From the NCBI RefSeq assembly GCF_026319365.1, contig NZ_JAPDMS010000001.1, positions 1,304,456-1,368,455 of the forward strand: a stretch of 64,000 nt of DNA, in the 5' to 3' direction. Numbering within the stretch: the stretch's first letter is position 1; each line of letters begins with the position of its first letter. This stretch comes from Methylophaga sp. OBS1. Lineage in GTDB: Bacteria > Pseudomonadota > Gammaproteobacteria > Nitrosococcales > Methylophagaceae. The notes beneath the pieces were generated by a model. The model made no database searches, had not been told where the DNA came from, and was given only the letters and a program-made list of their open reading frames with translations. Of the stretch, positions 49,724 to 58,253 are shown in pieces. Made by a program: the position numbers and the translations under genes.

Positions 49724-50590
49724 CTAGGGCATAAAAACATTAAGACGCTGTTGAATAAGCGCTTCGTTGTCGAGCAATTTTTCCACCTGCCTGTCGTCCA
49801 AACCCAGCAATTCCAGAGCTTCCAATTCCATCAGACTCTCTTTGTCATCATCTGCTGCTATATCAAGCATATAGGTAGCAAAACGAGAGCCGGCATGGAC
49901 CGCTGCCGCAATTTTGGCTGATTCATTACCGGCATCCAGTTGCTCATAGGGCTTAATCGAATCCCTCACCTGAGCCGGCATGCCCCAGCGGGTGACCACC
50001 AGCTCCGTCACCGGCTGACAGTATTTGTTTTCAAGCCGGTAAACCGTCTCCGGCATCAGACTGCTGTCCTGTTGCCTGGCTAGCTCCAGCACGGTCTGCA
50101 ACACTGCCGGACGGCCTATCGAATGTAATAGACCCGCTAAAAACGCTGCTTCCGTGTTCACGTTCGCTGCTTTAGCAATCTCTTTGGACCAGAGTGATGT
50201 CGCCATCGCGTGTTGCCAGTTAAATTCGACATAATCTTCATAACCAGGCGTATTAAACAGCTTTGCACTCAGCGCAGCGGTTAACGCGATCTCGCTCATC
50301 ACATTCATACCTAATCGTGCGACTGCCTGTTGCAGTGATACCAGGTTGGCCAGTGGCGTATAGGCCACCGAGTTTGCGATCCGCATGACATGGCCTGCCA
50401 ATGACTGGTCGCGCTCTATCAGTGTTGCCATTTGTGCCGCACTGGCTTCGGGGTCCTGGGCCAGAGATAAGGCCTGACCGGCTACCTCAGGTAGCATCGG
50501 GACCTCAACGAAACCTTCAAATATGGCCTGCTGTAATGACTCTTCAAGAATCTCAGAGTCCGTCTGTGTGGCTGCCAAGTCTTTGTCCAT
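49724..50590 (-). CDS. HDOD-domain signalling protein
   Basis: A 288-residue HDOD protein. The domain starts near residue 30 (PMLPEVAGQALSLAQDPEAS) and continues through RDQSLAGHVMRIANS and LQQAVARLGMNVMSEIALTA, with FLAGLLHSIGRP in place of a canonical HD metal site. Such proteins lack catalytic HD residues and act in signalling or stress control; no specific role can be read here. It is a single gene ahead of the tRNA, in the opposite direction. Confidence 0.88.
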   Translation of the reverse strand: MDKDLAATQTDSEILEESLQQAIFEGFVEVPMLPEVAGQALSLAQDPEASAAQMATLIERDQSLAGHVMRIANSVAYTPLANLVSLQQAVARLGMNVMSEIALTAALSAKLFNTPGYEDYVEFNWQHAMATSLWSKEIAKAANVNTEAAFLAGLLHSIGRPAVLQTVLELARQQDSSLMPETVYRLENKYCQPVTELVVTRWGMPAQVRDSIKPYEQLDAGNESAKIAAAVHAGSRFATYMLDIAADDDKESLMELEALELLGLDDRQVEKLLDNEALIQQRLNVFMP

Positions 50591-50704
50591 GGAACGACCT
50601 TAAATTCGATTTCGACGTTAAAGACCGAGTTTCGCCTGTCCTCTGTATTGCGGTCAAGCCATATCCTGATAAAAGGTGATAAAGGTCACAGGCTAAATTA
50701 AGGC

Positions 50705-50733
50705 TTCACTTAGGTGACCGTAGTCGTTATAAT
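50705..50733 (+). promoter_or_regulatory. Promoter of tRNA-Leu
   Basis: TTCACT (50705-50710), 17 bases and a perfect TATAAT (50728-50733), 14 bases before the tRNA, with a G+C-rich discriminator (GCGGCC) of the kind that gives stringent control of stable RNA genes. Confidence 0.7.
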
Positions 50734-50747
50734 TTGCGGCCTTGGTT

Positions 50748-50832
50748 GCCGGGGTGGCGGAATTGGTAGACGCGCCGGATTCAAAATCCGGTTTCTTCGG
50801 AAGTGTGGGTTCGATTCCCACCCTCGGTACCA
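50748..50832 (+). tRNA. tRNA-Leu (anticodon CAA)
   Basis: An 85-base class II tRNA with a long variable arm. Acceptor GCCGGGG pairs with CCTCGGT (two G-T pairs). The D arm has GGTAGAC, the anticodon stem CCGGA/TCCGG encloses TTCAAAA with anticodon CAA, and the T arm is GTGGG-TTCGATT-CCCAC. The 3' CCA is encoded. This tRNA family is a common target of integrating elements; a small island follows. Confidence 0.96.
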
Positions 50833-50895
50833 ACACTTTTACCTGCAACAATTCCCCTTCAATATCATAATGTTACCCGATAAGCGTTCTTGACG

Positions 50896-50918
50896 TGTGG
50901 ACGACGCTTGTGGACGAC
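50896..50918 (+). repeat. Tandem TGTGGACGAC repeats downstream of tRNA-Leu
   Basis: TGTGGACGAC occurs at 50896-50905 and again at 50909-50918, a 13-base period. Short direct repeats beside a tRNA can be arm-type binding sites of tyrosine integrases, but no integrase gene remains. The rest of 50833-51084 holds no gene, tRNA-end duplicate or terminator that I can see. Confidence 0.5.
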
Positions 50919-51084
50919 TTTTTCATTCATCTCTGAGTTTATTACTAGTCTTCTGTATTTTCAGCGTCTAAGACTAAGCCGCGCCCCACGAGGCTAGTAC
51001 TATTGACTATTTTGTATTGATTGTTCTCTTTATGTATTTAGTCTATGGTGGAAGCTGTGATTATTGGTGGCATGGAGATAGGAA

Positions 51085-51675
51085 GTGGCTTCAGAGGAGG
51101 AATTCAACCCCATCAAATCACCGTTGTATATACGACAACGCAAAACGCTACTCACCGTTACAATAATCATCATTGCGATCAACCTGATTGGCGGCGAGAT
51201 TCAAACAGACACCAACGGGAGTTCTTCCCTTACACTTCCATTTGGTGTGTCTTTCCAGATCGCACGTCCATGGCTCATTGACTGGCTTCTCGTTGCCGCT
51301 CTAATCTATTTAGTTATTAGGTACTTCATTTTCTCTACTCATGTTCGTCAGCGAGTTAGAGTGTACAGAGAACGCGCGCAACGCAACTGGATACCCAGAC
51401 TTGTCGATACAACTTCTAAGGATAAACTTGATCCTAACCATGTTTCAGTCAAAAGCCGATTATGGTTATGGAGATATTCCCGTGGTGAATACAACGCAGG
51501 TAATTATGAGGAAGTTGTTGTTGATGAGAAAATCAATGCACTGAAGACATTACTACCTTCAGTGTTAGTTGAGTTAGAACTATTGTGGACCAAAAACGCC
51601 TACTCAGACTACTACTCCCCCTATCTAATGACTGCGCTTGCTATCATCTCGTACACAGCCAAAAGTTGTATTTAA
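51085..51675 (+). CDS. Hypothetical two-helix membrane protein of the island
   Basis: A 196-residue protein from a GTG start with GGAG eight bases upstream. Two hydrophobic segments (about 16-32 and 64-85) are followed by a basic stretch (RQRVRVYRERAQRN) and a soluble C-terminal half ending near a third weakly hydrophobic segment. I do not recognise the family. It converges with the recombinase gene, sharing three bases at their 3' ends. Local composition is more A+T-rich than the flanking chromosome. Confidence 0.6.
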   Translation: MASEEEFNPIKSPLYIRQRKTLLTVTIIIIAINLIGGEIQTDTNGSSSLTLPFGVSFQIARPWLIDWLLVAALIYLVIRYFIFSTHVRQRVRVYRERAQRNWIPRLVDTTSKDKLDPNHVSVKSRLWLWRYSRGEYNAGNYEEVVVDEKINALKTLLPSVLVELELLWTKNAYSDYYSPYLMTALAIISYTAKSCI

Positions 51676-52241
51676 TTTCCAAGCTGAATAGTTGAACATG
51701 CACGCTTAACCGAAGCAGGAGAGATGCCGAAATGCTCGGCAGTCTGCTTGATACTCGCCGAGTTACTCCTCCTCCACCGAACAACCTCAGAATCGTCTAT
51801 CTGTTTCTTCCTACCAAGAGCCTTCCCCTCGGCCTTCGCTCGTTCAATACCGGCCATCTGACGGGCCTTGATGTTCTTTCTCTCAAGCTCAGCGAGTGAG
51901 ACCAGCATGGTCAGCATGAGCTTCCCGTGGTCAGTCGATAGGTCGAACCCTTCACGCATTGAGAGGATCGCTACACCCTTCTCTCTGAGTTCCTCTACTG
52001 TTGTGAGCACGTCAATGGTATCTCTGCCCAGACGGTCAATCGAATAGACCACGACCTTATCTCCCTCACGGACATAGCTCAAGAGAGCACCGAGTCCCTT
52101 TCTGTCTTTCCCTTTGGTCGCTCCCGATACAGCCTCGTCGGTGCACCACTTGTCCACGTTGTAAACCTCCTTGAGGGCGTGTACTTGGGTCTCAGTAGTT
52201 TGCTCTCCGGTGCTGACTCGGGCGTATCCAATCACTGACAT
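51672..52241 (-). CDS. Serine recombinase (resolvase/invertase family)
   Basis: A 189-residue site-specific recombinase. The N-terminal catalytic domain starts VIGYARVSTGEQTTETQ (active serine in ARVST), with YSIDRLGRDT (arginine pair) and LLSLAELER-like MLVSLAELERKNI near 120. A helix-turn-helix at about 155-185 (SIKQTAEHFGISPASVKRAC) completes the resolvase form. I chose ATG 52241, preceded by GGAG, giving the standard N-terminus. No transposase accompanies it. It may resolve or invert DNA through the repeats just upstream. Confidence 0.92.
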   Translation of the reverse strand: MSVIGYARVSTGEQTTETQVHALKEVYNVDKWCTDEAVSGATKGKDRKGLGALLSYVREGDKVVVYSIDRLGRDTIDVLTTVEELREKGVAILSMREGFDLSTDHGKLMLTMLVSLAELERKNIKARQMAGIERAKAEGKALGRKKQIDDSEVVRWRRSNSASIKQTAEHFGISPASVKRACSTIQLGN

Positions 52242-52257
52242 TACTTGCTCTCCTTGA

Positions 52258-52321
52258 TGGCTCAATATGTATGGCTCACATATTAGAGACTGGCTCAGTA
52301 AAAATCAACACGTTTGAGCCA
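52258..52321. repeat. TGGCTCA repeat cluster upstream of the recombinase (possible res site)
   Basis: TGGCTCA occurs directly at 52258, 52272 and 52291 and inverted (TGAGCCA) at 52315, all within 64 bases just before the recombinase start. Resolvases of this family bind clusters of such half-sites. Next to it, GTAGCTC (52343-52349) and GAGCTAC (52366-52372) form a further inverted repeat. Confidence 0.5.
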
Positions 52322-52441
52322 CATTGAGAGAGTCACCGCTGGGTAGCTCTTTTGGTGTAGCTTTTGAGCTACTGGAATTGATCAGTTTTCAGAAAGTTGA
52401 GACTATGTTTATTCATAGTTAACATTATTGGAATAAACGTC

Positions 52442-52813
52442 ATGGGAAGACGATACAGAAGGAGGAGCTCAGCAAACTCAATCATCTCTGACTCAACTCA
52501 CATTAGCTCTAAGTTGTCTTGGGTAGGAGCTTTGATATTCGGTTTTGTAACCTTTTCGCTTTTCTATTTCATCATCCCTGCATGGCTTTCAAATAAAGCT
52601 GCAATTCAACCTGAAAACACCATACTCACCCAAGGTATGCTCGAAACGATTATTGCTCCAAGGATTCGCTGGATTGAACGCATAGGAGTTGCCTGTGGCT
52701 TGATTGGCTTGTTTTTCTCTATCCGTAACTACTTCATAGCTCGACGTGCTGGTTACAGGGAGAGAAGTCTCGTCGGGCTGCTAGCTAGGTTGTTTGGTAG
52801 AGACTTGAGCTGA
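52442..52813 (+). CDS. Hypothetical small membrane protein with basic N-terminus
   Basis: A 123-residue protein starting MGRRYRRRSS, with two membrane helices (about 28-50 and 82-100) and a basic tail. The layout recalls the membrane-anchored N-terminal part of some Mrr-type restriction endonucleases, but no nuclease domain follows, so it could be a truncated remnant. That resemblance is from memory and weak. An in-frame ATG at 52397 would add 15 residues; 52442 is preferred because of its Arg-rich start. Its last 61 bases overlap the broken KilA-N gene on the other strand. Confidence 0.5.
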   Translation: MGRRYRRRSSANSIISDSTHISSKLSWVGALIFGFVTFSLFYFIIPAWLSNKAAIQPENTILTQGMLETIIAPRIRWIERIGVACGLIGLFFSIRNYFIARRAGYRERSLVGLLARLFGRDLS

Positions 52814-53216
52814 TTTGAGGCAGGTATTGTTTCATCACTTTGTTTGCAGTGTGGTAAGACCGTCTCCAGATACGCCATTGGATTGTTCAGCACGTCTTCA
52901 GAAGCGTGTTCAGCTAGAGCGATACCTTGAATCTGGAGAGTGTCTAAAGCCTTTATGACTTTCAGTTGGAACTTCGGACTGACACATTTGCGTAGGCATA
53001 CACCAGCTCCTTCACTGCGAAGTTTCCACCATATCTACCAGCTTGAAAGTTTAACAGTAGGATTCTCCACAGTTAGTTCTTCAATCAGCTTGACACCATC
53101 AAAGCGATACCACTGAGCAGGTAGATGTCTGTATTCACCTCCCGCCGCACGATGCAGGTCATTCAGACAGTGTGTCCTTCAAAGTCCTGCTTGATTGTCA
53201 GGTCGGCTACTACGAG
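52753..53216 (-). pseudogene. KilA-N domain phage-type protein, frameshifted
   Basis: No intact frame exists, but four minus-strand pieces in order spell a KilA-N protein: IKQDFEGHTV (53216-53163), LNDLHRAAGGEYRHLPAQWY (from 53166, stop at 53035), RYGGNFAVKELVYAYA (from 53036) and VSPKFQLKVIKALDTLQ (from 52992, stop at 52753). Successive pieces need a frame change each time. KilA-N proteins are DNA-binding products of phages and plasmids. The decay suggests an old prophage or island. The region 53217-53402 beyond it holds no gene. Confidence 0.82.
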
Positions 53217-53402
53217 CTAATTCCAGAGTATGATCCTGCGCGCCATTGTACCTCTAAACCTAGACACTTTTTATGGTACAAAATGTAACTTAAACCATAC
53301 AGAAGTCGCAGGATAGGTACAGGAATTCACTATAGAGCTAAATCCTGCTTTAAAAGGCGAAATTTAACAAGTTATAAAGCGCTAAAAAACGAAATTAGTG
53401 AA

Positions 53403-54041
53403 TTAATTATTCGAGCTAGAGATTGCCTGATCTTGCGTGTAATCCTTGACCAGGCGTTGAATGCGCGCAAAAGGAATCGGTTTTTCCTCTACAATCACAT
53501 TCTCTGGTAAGTCGTAGTTCTGATGGATTTCATCTTTGTTCAAACCAGTCACGACCACAATCTGGCAATGGTCCATATCCGGATTCTGCTGGATAACGTT
53601 AATCATGTGGGCACCATCCATCCGTGGCATGCGTAAGTCGGTAATAATGATGTCCGGTTTTTTAGAGCCAATTTGAAGCAGCGCATCATAACCGTCATGG
53701 GCAAGATAGACTGCTGTTTTTGGCGTTTCCCAGCTTTCGATCTGCATCTGGTAGAGTTTGAGCAAATCTTTATCATCGTCAACGATCATAATCCTGACAA
53801 TATCAGTCGCCGACTTTACTGCTTTGTCTGCAGTAACTGATGGGCTTTCAGCTTTTTCTTCTGCCTTACCCTTGCCTAACTCGCGTGCCAGCCGTTCAAC
53901 TTCCCTCGCAGTGATACGACGATGCCCGCCCAGTGTTTTGGTGACCTGAATCATGCCACTGTCAGCCCACATCTGGATGGTTCTGGGTGTGACGCCGAAA
54001 ATCTTTGCCACCTTGGTGGTGGTGTAGAGTTGCTCTTCCAT
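53403..54041 (-). CDS. MerR/excisionase-type HTH fused to a receiver domain
   Basis: A 212-residue regulator with an unusual order: DNA-binding domain first (residues 4-55, YTTTKVAKIFGVTPRTIQMW and GGHRRITAREVERLA), a charged linker rich in Lys and Glu, then a receiver (about 82-200, IVRIMIVDDDKDLLKLY, phospho-aspartate in IIITDLRMPRMDG, lysine in EEKPIPF). Most response regulators have the reverse order. No kinase gene is adjacent. A palindrome at 54071-54089 may be its own operator. Confidence 0.87.
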   Translation of the reverse strand: MEEQLYTTTKVAKIFGVTPRTIQMWADSGMIQVTKTLGGHRRITAREVERLARELGKGKAEEKAESPSVTADKAVKSATDIVRIMIVDDDKDLLKLYQMQIESWETPKTAVYLAHDGYDALLQIGSKKPDIIITDLRMPRMDGAHMINVIQQNPDMDHCQIVVVTGLNKDEIHQNYDLPENVIVEEKPIPFARIQRLVKDYTQDQAISSSNN

Positions 54042-54070
54042 AGTTACCTGTCTGCAATTTATATTGTTCG

Positions 54071-54089
54071 CAACATATTATATAAGTTG
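54071..54089. promoter_or_regulatory. Imperfect palindrome upstream of the HTH-receiver gene
   Basis: CAACATATTATATAAGTTG has arms CAACnTAT and ATAnGTTG and lies 30 bases before the gene start. MerR-type proteins bind palindromes of about this size near promoters. The centre is imperfect, so this is only a candidate. Confidence 0.35.
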
Positions 54090-54482
54090 TCTGTTCAAGG
54101 TCTCATTAGATTATACGCTTGCTGGATAATTATTTTCTGTTTCTTCTGGATAATCCTGAGTTTAGCTGGTGCAGAGTCGATTGTACTGACGCTCTGTCAG
54201 ATGCATGTGAATATACTGCTTGGCGTGAGGGTGATCAGCGTCACTCTTAGCTATTTCGAAACACAGGTTAACAGGCCGTACTCAATAGAAATTGCTTGAT
54301 ACGCAATTGGGAATGAACTTATTTCACGTTTTCACGGCCAGGCTCACAGACAAATGATAGCAAAATTAAAGCTATAAATCAGACAGTTGCAGAATGTTAA
54401 GCGATTAACCGCGCCACTTTTCTAATCTGCGAGACTCGCGTAAGCTGAGCCAAACAGGGTTTGCTATCAGCAGGAGTGGTAT
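54090..54482. other. Non-coding interval before the DUF2789 gene
   Basis: I see no supported gene, repeat or RNA in this stretch of nearly 400 bases. It must contain promoters for the divergent flanking genes. The only clear element is AGGAG at its right end, the ribosome-binding site of the DUF2789 gene. Confidence 0.5.
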
Positions 54483-54713
54483 ATGGAAGCGACTTTTCAT
54501 TCACTGGAGAATCTGTTTCTTCAGCTTGGGCTTGATAATGACCCGGCAGCGATCGATGCTTTCATCAAAGACAATAAGCTGGCTCAGGATGAAGCGCTGC
54601 AAGATGCGCCATTCTGGACACCCAGCCAGGCGGCCTTTATCGAAGAGTGCCTGAACGACGACTCTGACTGGGCGGAAGTTGTAGATCAACTCAACGCTTT
54701 ACTGCATGAGTGA
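54483..54713 (+). CDS. DUF2789 small acidic protein
   Basis: A 76-residue acidic, helical protein (starts MEATFHSLENLFLQLGLDND, includes PFWTPSQAAFIEECL). It fits DUF2789, a family of unknown function common in gammaproteobacteria. AGGAG precedes the ATG. It overlaps fumC by eight bases, so the two are probably made together. Confidence 0.82.
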   Translation: MEATFHSLENLFLQLGLDNDPAAIDAFIKDNKLAQDEALQDAPFWTPSQAAFIEECLNDDSDWAEVVDQLNALLHE

Positions 54714-56067
54714 CATCACCCCAAAGCCCGAATTCACCCTCTGGGGTCAGCAGACCGATGCTGCCCTGCAGCACTTCCGCGTTGGTCAGGAAACGCTGCC
54801 TGACCCCATTATTCGGGCCTATGGGCTGGTCAAATACTGCGCCGCTGATACCCATCAGCAACATGGTAGACTGGAGCAGCGCATCGCTGAGGCTATCAAA
54901 CTGGCCGCAAAACAGTTGTTTCAGGGGCAACTGAATAATCAGTTCCCGATCTCGCTTTGGCAGTCCGGCTCCGGTACGCAGTCGCATATGAACGTCAATG
55001 AAGTGCTGGCTACATTGGCCACACAGACGCTGGACGGACAACACCAGGTTCATCCTAATGATCACTGCAACCTCGGGCAGTCAACCAATGACAGCTTTCC
55101 GACAGCATTACATATCGCCTCGGTGTCCTTATTGAATACAAGCCTGTTGCCGGCACTCAGGCAGTTGGCTCAGCGTTTTGAGAATTTATCCGATAGCTGG
55201 CAGTCGCTGCTGAAAACCGGTAGGACGCACCTGCAGGATGCCACGCCGCTGTCTCTGGGCCAGGAATTCTCTGCCTATGCCGCCCAGCTTAAGCTCTCAC
55301 AACATCAGCTTGAGTCAGATTTACCCGATTTGCTGTCATTGACGATGGGGGGTACTGCTGTCGGCACTGGCATCAATAGCCGTGCGGGCTTTGCTGCAGC
55401 CTTCTGCGACAGGCTGAATGAACTGACCGGCCACACGTTCAAACCCAGTGATAACTGCTTTGCCGGCCAGGCCAGTCATGATGCCATAGTCGCCCTTTCC
55501 GGCAGCCTGAACACCCTGGCCAGTAGCCTCAACAAGATAGCCAGTGACCTGCGACTGATGGCGTCCGGTCCACGATGTGGCCTGGGTGAACTAACACTGC
55601 CTGCCAATGAACCGGGTTCTTCAATTATGCCCGGTAAGGTCAACCCATCCCAATGTGAAATGCTGAATATGGTCTGTGCCCAGGTTATGGGAAATCATCT
55701 GACCATCACCATGGCCAATGCGCAGGGACAATTCCAGCTTAATACCTTTAAACCGGTGATCGCGCTCAATATCATTCAGTCGCTGGCGTTACTGGCAGAT
55801 GCCATCACCAGTTTTGACAACTTCTGCGTCTCTGGCATCAAGCCTAATGAAACGCAGCTGCAGGAAATGATGGAAAAAAGCCTGATGCTCGCCACAGCCC
55901 TGACGCCGCACCTGGGATACGACAAAGTGACCGAGATTGTTCACTATGCCAGCGAGCAGAGGTGCAGTTTGCGCCAGGCCGTTATCGACTTGGAAATGAT
56001 GAGCGCTGCAGCGTATGACCGGCTAATTCGACCCGAAACGATGATTACCCCTTCCTCCAACGCTTAA
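54706..56067 (+). CDS. fumC: Class II fumarase
   Basis: Hydrates fumarate to malate in the TCA cycle, without an Fe-S cluster. The 453 residues contain [16 protein letters not shown], the substrate-binding [38 protein letters not shown] and the lyase signature [16 protein letters not shown]. It ends convergently with the slipin gene, sharing four bases. Confidence 0.95.
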   Translation: MSDITPKPEFTLWGQQTDAALQHFRVGQETLPDPIIRAYGLVKYCAADTHQQHGRLEQRIAEAIKLAAKQLFQGQLNNQFPISLWQSGSGTQSHMNVNEVLATLATQTLDGQHQVHPNDHCNLGQSTNDSFPTALHIASVSLLNTSLLPALRQLAQRFENLSDSWQSLLKTGRTHLQDATPLSLGQEFSAYAAQLKLSQHQLESDLPDLLSLTMGGTAVGTGINSRAGFAAAFCDRLNELTGHTFKPSDNCFAGQASHDAIVALSGSLNTLASSLNKIASDLRLMASGPRCGLGELTLPANEPGSSIMPGKVNPSQCEMLNMVCAQVMGNHLTITMANAQGQFQLNTFKPVIALNIIQSLALLADAITSFDNFCVSGIKPNETQLQEMMEKSLMLATALTPHLGYDKVTEIVHYASEQRCSLRQAVIDLEMMSAAAYDRLIRPETMITPSSNA

Positions 56068-56828
56068 TCACTGCCTTTTCTGGCACTCATTGAGCGCATG
56101 GCATCCAGCAGCTCGACCGGCAATGGGAAGACAATCGTCGACGACTTATCACCCGCGATGTCGGTCAGTGTCTGCAAATAACGCAACTGGAGAGACTGGG
56201 GCTGCTTCGCCAGAATTTCCGCGGCCTGCTGCAGCTTTTCCGACGCCTGTAATTCGCCTTCGGCATGTATCACTTTGGCACGACGATTACGTTCCGCCTC
56301 GGCCTGTTTGGCAATCGCCCGGATCATACTTTCATCCAGATCCACGTGTTTAATCTCAACATTCGCCACCTTGATACCCCAGGCATCAGTCTGGGAATCA
56401 AGAATCGACTGGATATCATTGTTGAGTTTGTCGCGCTCAGACAGCATTTCATCGAGCTCATGCTGGCCCAGCACCGATCTGAGTGTGGTCTGTGCCAGTT
56501 GGCTGGTCGCATCGTAGTATTGTTCCACCTGGATAATCGATTTCTGTGGGTCGATGACTCGAAAGTAAACCACTGCATTGACGTGTACGGAGACGTTATC
56601 CTGAGAAATCACATCCTGGGTGGGCACATCCATCACAATGGTACGCAGGTCAACCCTGACCATCTGCTGGATAAAAGGAATAATAATGATAAAGCCAGGG
56701 CCTTTCACCTTGTAGAAACGGCCCAGCAGGAACACCACGCCGCGCTCGTATTCGCGAAGAATCCTTACCGCACTGATCAACAGCGCGATGATCGCTATCG
56801 CGACCACTGCCAGAAATTGTAATGTCAT
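56064..56828 (-). CDS. Slipin, SPFH/stomatin-family membrane protein
   Basis: A 254-residue SPFH protein with an N-terminal membrane helix (about 4-22), the SPFH domain ([21 protein letters not shown] through [19 protein letters not shown]) and a C-terminal helical region ([20 protein letters not shown]). It sits in the inner membrane and forms oligomers in lipid microdomains. It overlaps nfeD by four bases, a widely conserved partnership in which the NfeD protease may cleave the slipin tail. Confidence 0.93.
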   Translation of the reverse strand: MTLQFLAVVAIAIIALLISAVRILREYERGVVFLLGRFYKVKGPGFIIIIPFIQQMVRVDLRTIVMDVPTQDVISQDNVSVHVNAVVYFRVIDPQKSIIQVEQYYDATSQLAQTTLRSVLGQHELDEMLSERDKLNNDIQSILDSQTDAWGIKVANVEIKHVDLDESMIRAIAKQAEAERNRRAKVIHAEGELQASEKLQQAAEILAKQPQSLQLRYLQTLTDIAGDKSSTIVFPLPVELLDAMRSMSARKGSD

Positions 56829-58210
56829 ATTGCCTCCCCATCTTTAGCTAGTGCTTCGACTTCCAGCGTGAGTCCTTCCAGGGCTTTTACCACCGCTTTG
56901 TCGCCCTTTTTCAAAGGCGTGCGGGTGACGGCTGTCCAGCGTTCACCATGAACCAGTACCTTGCCCCGCTCTGAGAAATGCTCATCGGCGACACAGACTG
57001 CGCCAATCATTTCTTCCTGTCCTGACACAATCGGGTGATCGCGGTTTCGTAAAACCATACCCAGGGCCATCAGAAAAAAAGCCACTGTGGATACCGTCAC
57101 ACCGGCGATAATCCCCATATTGACACCGTAACCGGGCAACTCCGTATCAATCAGCATCACCGAACCAGCCACAAATGCCGCCACACCGCCCAGTCCCAAT
57201 ACACCGAAACTCGGCTGAAAGGCTTCTGCCACCATCAGGGCTATTCCCAGTAGTATCAATGCCAGGCCAGCATAATTGATGGGCAGGATCTGGAAGGAAA
57301 ACAAGGCCAGCAACAAACAGATAGACCCGATGGTACCCGGCACAATCGAACCGGGGTTGGCAAACTCAAAGATCAGACCATAAATCCCAATCATCATCAG
57401 AATATAAGCGATATTGGGGTTGGTTATAATTTCCAGCACTTTATTGCGCCAGTCAGGCAGGATCTCGGTCAGTGTGACAGCGTCGGTTTCGAGCGTGGTC
57501 TCGTTGCCCAGCACCTTCACCTTTTTGCCATTCAGTTGCTGAATCAAATCCCGCTGGTTAGTTGCCACGATATCAATGACGTTGTCTGCCAGTGCGGCTT
57601 CAGCAGTCAGACTCTGTGCCTCACGAACTGCTTTTTCCGCCCATTCAGCATTACGGCCCCGAAGTTCAGCCAGGCCCTTGATATAAGCCACGGCGTCATT
57701 CACCACTTTTCGGGTCATCGCATCGCCGTCATTAGCCGGCTCGGAATCGGCTTCCTGCTTTTTGTCTTGTCCCGTCTCGGGTGGTGGCGATTTATCGTCG
57801 GCGGGGGCAAAGCCCGGCGACATTTGTACCGGTGTTGCCGCCCCCAGATTGGTGGCCGGAGTCATGGCCGCGACATGACTGGCATACAACAAATAGGTGC
57901 CGGCACTGGCAGCACGGGCGCCTCCCGGAGTGACATAAGTGACCACTGGCACAGGGGAAGCAATGATTTGCTTGATCATTTCCCGCATTGATAAGTCGAG
58001 GCCACCCGGTGTATCCAGCCGGACCAGCATGAAAGCCGCATCAGCCTCGATAGCTTGTTCCAGGGAGCGGGAAAAATAATCCGCCGTCGCAGGACTTATC
58101 ACACCCTCGATTTCGATAATGTAAGCTGCTTGTGATTGCGCTGCCAGCGGGTTGCTGCCCCCGGCAGCACTCAGTGTGAAGATGACTGACAACAGCCATG
58201 CTCGCATCAT
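56825..58210 (-). CDS. NfeD-family membrane serine protease
   Basis: A 461-residue long-form NfeD. It has a signal peptide (about 1-24), a ClpP-like protease domain ([20 protein letters not shown] near 65, catalytic serine in [13 protein letters not shown] near 105, lysine later), an acidic Pro/Asp-rich insert (about 145-170), four or five membrane helices (about 255-375) and a C-terminal OB-fold with [13 protein letters not shown]. It pairs with the overlapping slipin gene for membrane protein quality control. Confidence 0.92.
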   Translation of the reverse strand: MMRAWLLSVIFTLSAAGGSNPLAAQSQAAYIIEIEGVISPATADYFSRSLEQAIEADAAFMLVRLDTPGGLDLSMREMIKQIIASPVPVVTYVTPGGARAASAGTYLLYASHVAAMTPATNLGAATPVQMSPGFAPADDKSPPPETGQDKKQEADSEPANDGDAMTRKVVNDAVAYIKGLAELRGRNAEWAEKAVREAQSLTAEAALADNVIDIVATNQRDLIQQLNGKKVKVLGNETTLETDAVTLTEILPDWRNKVLEIITNPNIAYILMMIGIYGLIFEFANPGSIVPGTIGSICLLLALFSFQILPINYAGLALILLGIALMVAEAFQPSFGVLGLGGVAAFVAGSVMLIDTELPGYGVNMGIIAGVTVSTVAFFLMALGMVLRNRDHPIVSGQEEMIGAVCVADEHFSERGKVLVHGERWTAVTRTPLKKGDKAVVKALEGLTLEVEALAKDGEAI

Positions 58211-58253
58211 AAGTCCGGCTCCTTTACCTCACCGGTTGGTCGCCGGTTTAGTG

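Noticed and set aside
50805..53402. Duplicate of the tRNA-Leu 3' end as a right attachment site
   Set aside because: I looked for CCCTCGGTACCA-like sequence to the right of the island and found none, so no att pair is claimed.
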